In this document: piece after piece, positions 61,771-64,000 of the stretch
How positions within the stretch are numbered: position 1 is the stretch's first letter
Layout: each line of letters begins with the position of its first letter
Origin: Bacteroidales bacterium
Lineage (GTDB): Bacteria > Bacteroidota > Bacteroidia > Bacteroidales > VadinHA17
DNA length: 64,000 bases
Reading direction: 5' to 3'
Assembly (NCBI GenBank): GCA_016928075.1
Contig: JAFGLJ010000062.1
Span: 24,125-88,124, forward strand
Program-made: the position numbers and the translations under genes
The notes under the pieces: model-generated
Told to the model about the DNA's origin: nothing
Seen by the model: only the letters and a program-made list of their open reading frames with translations
The model's database searches: none

Positions 61771-63408
61771 TCAATTCTTATATATTTTTTTATAGGTTTC
61801 CTTTGAAAAAGAAGGAATCATCCCGGGTTTGCGGAAAGTCCTCAGGGTTTTCTTATCAGGGGGCCCGCTAAGTTCCCTCACGATTTTATAGTATCCCCTG
61901 GTATGCAGAAAAGCAGACCGGCATTCACCTTTAATTTCCGGGTTTACAAACTCAAGGACAGCTTCATCTCCCGGTTTTTCGAGTACATAATAATCACTGT
62001 CAGTGGCTGAAAGCTTTTTGCTTATGTCTGTATTATTATTGCTTATTGCACTTTTAGTATTTACGGTTAAGGGATCCATGGTTTCATCAGGGCCAAAATC
62101 CATAGCCAGGTAATCAACTTCCCAGAATCCAAAGCCTGTCCTGATCTTTATTGATATTGTGTCAGAGTCAAAGTCTTCAAGGCTTATTGGCAGGATATCA
62201 TTTCTCAAGGCCATAGCGCCCGGAAGGTTAAAATAATCAACAAACTCCCACCTGTTATTCTTTTCAAGGTAAACTGACATTGGCATCTCCTGGTCAATCT
62301 GGTATTTGCCATGCCTGGCACCGGATTTCTTTTCCTGTTTTGCTATAAATTTGTCATACTTCTCTCCGAAAAGTTCATGAATTTTAGTAATCACTGCCTC
62401 CATCCAGAAGGAATTCTTAGCATTCATTATCAGTTTTGCTGACTTTGCGTTTTCCGGTTTGATAAATTTCAGGTAGATTTCCTCTATATAATTATCGTCA
62501 GTCACCTTTTCAAGACCCGTATAGTTAACAGTGTCTTTTTTATTTACCAGCTGAAGGATATCCGTATTGTCATATGCACTGGCCGATATGGGTGGAACAG
62601 GACTGCTAATGGAATGGGGCACCCCGTATTTATCAAAAAGGATCTCGGTTCCTTTTTTATGATCAACAAGTAATAACTCGGCAAGATTAACATATTGGAT
62701 TTCTTTAACCTCGTTAGTAATTTTAATTTTATATGTATCATCCTTTGAGCAGCTGAATGGTACGGGGAAATAATCATCACGCTCCAGTCCCGGTTGGACG
62801 GCCCCGCTGAATACCTCACCGTAGAAAACATAATCCGTGCCGTCATAGCCGTAAATGAAGGGACAGGATGATTTTGTGAGCAGGACAATTATAAATACCA
62901 CCCCGAACACAGTGGCTGCTGCACCCAGGGCTGAAAATGTCCATGAAGCTATAGTCGCACCGGTAGCCCTGTCAAATACCTCTATTTTTTGTACTGCCTC
63001 AATAGGTATGGAAACACTGGCACTATCAGCTGACTCCATATCTGTAACATATATATGCACTTCATTCAAAACTTCCCTTTCATCACTGGAGCGTTTCCCC
63101 TTATATCTGTAAGGGCCCGGATGGTCATTAATAACTTTGGTATACAACTGGTGACCCTCCAGCCCGGATATCTTACCGGTGATTGCCTGGCTCGTTGCAT
63201 CAATACCGGTGAATTCCCAGGCATTGTCCCCAATGTGCAGGATAATGAACCTGTTTTCACTTTCCATTTTTTTTATTAAGTCTCCGGGCGGTTCTGCAGA
63301 CCTGTTCACCCTGAAGTAGTAACAACCATTTGTCATAATTATAAATGATACCAGTATGCAAAAGGCTGTAAGCCTGGAGATTAAAGGAATGCGCATGAGC
63401 CTGTACAT
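61771..63408 (-). CDS. Lipoprotein with internal hydrophobic segment, unknown function
   Basis: 545 residues; no family recognised. N-terminus has a lipobox (MTNGC, Cys about 29) after LISRLTAFCILVSFI. A second hydrophobic segment lies near residues 165-187 (TFSALGAAATVFGVVFIIVL), which is unusual for a lipoprotein and suggests it may stay in the inner membrane. Then the Tyr/Gly-rich CPFIYGYDGTDYVFYGEVF and long beta-like sequence. The part before the second segment (EVHIYVTDMESADSASV, residues 105-140) is a beta-rich domain. 51 bases separate it from the barrel gene upstream and 51 from the radical SAM gene, so one operon is likely. Confidence 0.78.
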   Translation of the reverse strand: MYRLMRIPLISRLTAFCILVSFIIMTNGCYYFRVNRSAEPPGDLIKKMESENRFIILHIGDNAWEFTGIDATSQAITGKISGLEGHQLYTKVINDHPGPYRYKGKRSSDEREVLNEVHIYVTDMESADSASVSIPIEAVQKIEVFDRATGATIASWTFSALGAAATVFGVVFIIVLLTKSSCPFIYGYDGTDYVFYGEVFSGAVQPGLERDDYFPVPFSCSKDDTYKIKITNEVKEIQYVNLAELLLVDHKKGTEILFDKYGVPHSISSPVPPISASAYDNTDILQLVNKKDTVNYTGLEKVTDDNYIEEIYLKFIKPENAKSAKLIMNAKNSFWMEAVITKIHELFGEKYDKFIAKQEKKSGARHGKYQIDQEMPMSVYLEKNNRWEFVDYFNLPGAMALRNDILPISLEDFDSDTISIKIRTGFGFWEVDYLAMDFGPDETMDPLTVNTKSAISNNNTDISKKLSATDSDYYVLEKPGDEAVLEFVNPEIKGECRSAFLHTRGYYKIVRELSGPPDKKTLRTFRKPGMIPSFSKETYKKIYKN

Positions 63409-63452
63409 AGTGCCAGATTTTTAGTTGCTGAAAGAGATGGTTGCAGTTATAT

Positions 63453-64000
63453 CTAAAAACTTAATGTAATTCCGAGTTCAGGACAGATAAACACCAGGAA
63501 TGGTATTACAGAGGCATCAATGCCCAGCTTGATCTGAAGAGCATCAGCAAGGTAGATTTTCGCATCTACATTCCATATTATGCCGGCTATGAAAACCTCC
63601 TTTATGCGGTCTTCCCAGGAATCCCAGTAGTCTATACTATAATCGTACTTTCTAATCCTTCCCATAAGAAGTGAACCTCCTGTCGAAAAACGCAGGCTTC
63701 CGGTCTTTATCAGGGAATAGTTGAAAGGATAGGTATTGACACCCACTTTAACAAAGAACATGAAAGGGTCATAGCTCAGGTTTAATCCATTCCAGAAAGC
63801 CCAGTTTCCTTCATATGTCCCAGCCCACGACTCCTCGTTATAGGCATTAATACTAACCAGAAGTTCAAGGTTAAGCCCTGTTCTCCCGGACTTAGAAATA
63901 TGTTCGTATGATAAATGCAGGTTATTCAGGCCTACATGGAAATCATCTACCCATCTAATAAAAGTTTCAACGAAGTCAACTCCTATATAGTTTCTTTTTA
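63453..64000 (-). CDS. Outer-membrane beta-barrel-like protein (partial, 5' end outside window)
   Basis: The minus-strand frame is open from the right edge of the window to a stop at 63453; 182 residues are visible, starting KRNYIGVDFVETFIRW. A 63761 ATG is internal. Alternating hydrophobic/polar, aromatic-rich strands (LNNLHLSYEHISKSGRTGLN, FFVKVGVNTYPFNYSL) and a C-terminal phenylalanine (LGITLSF) suggest an outer-membrane beta-barrel. No family recognised. Upstream of the 545-residue lipoprotein, 44 bases away. Confidence 0.72.
   Translation of the reverse strand, partial: KRNYIGVDFVETFIRWVDDFHVGLNNLHLSYEHISKSGRTGLNLELLVSINAYNEESWAGTYEGNWAFWNGLNLSYDPFMFFVKVGVNTYPFNYSLIKTGSLRFSTGGSLLMGRIRKYDYSIDYWDSWEDRIKEVFIAGIIWNVDAKIYLADALQIKLGIDASVIPFLVFICPELGITLSF

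Noticed and set aside
1..64000. CRISPR arrays, tRNA or rRNA genes, prophage, integrase or attachment sites
   Set aside because: None of the direct-repeat/spacer, cloverleaf or phage-gene patterns were seen; the tandem arrays have no spacers.

Overview
The window looks like a piece of a Bacteroidota chromosome, most likely class Bacteroidia; I cannot place it more finely. Evidence: exact copies of the Bacteroidota -7 promoter box TAnnTTTG sit just upstream of at least 15 genes; it carries type IX secretion and gliding genes (porX, a SprE/PorW-like lipoprotein, gldH); it has a DUF4270 lipoprotein, an HU-CCDC81/SPOR protein, a TonB-dependent receptor with a carboxypeptidase-like N-domain, and many lipoproteins. 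DNA is moderately AT-rich. I saw no tRNA, rRNA, CRISPR array, prophage or intact insertion sequence.

Layout. 1-744: 3' end of a class A penicillin-binding protein. 747-4386 (minus): panC-panD, a flippase-like membrane protein and radA in one unit. 4527-6663 (plus): a one-domain glycogen-synthase-like protein and a DUF4270 lipoprotein. 6684-12794 (minus): a six-gene nucleotide-sugar operon (wbpE, wbpD, wbpB, tviB/wbpA, galE, rfbB types) for a 2,3-diamino-2,3-dideoxy-glucuronate sugar. 12906-20853: SPOR protein, metG, ldcA, ald, tsaE, porX, interrupted by a REP-like repeat zone with a relict transposase. 20896-28962 (minus): sprE/porW-like gene, nifU-like and mrp, an alkyltransferase-like gene, trmB, gldH, ricT-like, holB. 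29148-31885 (plus): pgk, a small lipoprotein, a LuxE-like synthetase. 31956-35450 (minus): C1-type peptidase, an internally deleted MmcQ/YjbR pseudogene, a UPF0102 nuclease, a NarL-type two-component pair. 35646-44362 (plus): kdtA, a TonB receptor with a repeat-built lipoprotein, class II ribonucleotide reductase. 44510-54733: kbl and tdh (threonine to glycine) bracket an M6-like protease, a second Kbl-like enzyme with its own acyl carrier protein and acyl-CoA ligase, and a tandem pair of unknown 234-residue paralogs. 54931-58397 (plus): gltX, TatD-like hydrolase, a GIY-YIG nuclease between inverted hairpins, tcdA. 58406-64000 (minus): permease, an exported O-methyltransferase, radical SAM protein, an unknown lipoprotein and a partial outer-membrane barrel.

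Most genes are housekeeping. The less ordinary material is the Kbl-like/ACP/ligase module with the neighbouring unknown paralogs, the receptor plus repeat lipoprotein operon, and the intergenic DNA. The latter holds tandem arrays of 7-8 bp units in several unrelated sequences, REP-like elements with a transposase relic, and hairpins around the GIY-YIG gene.
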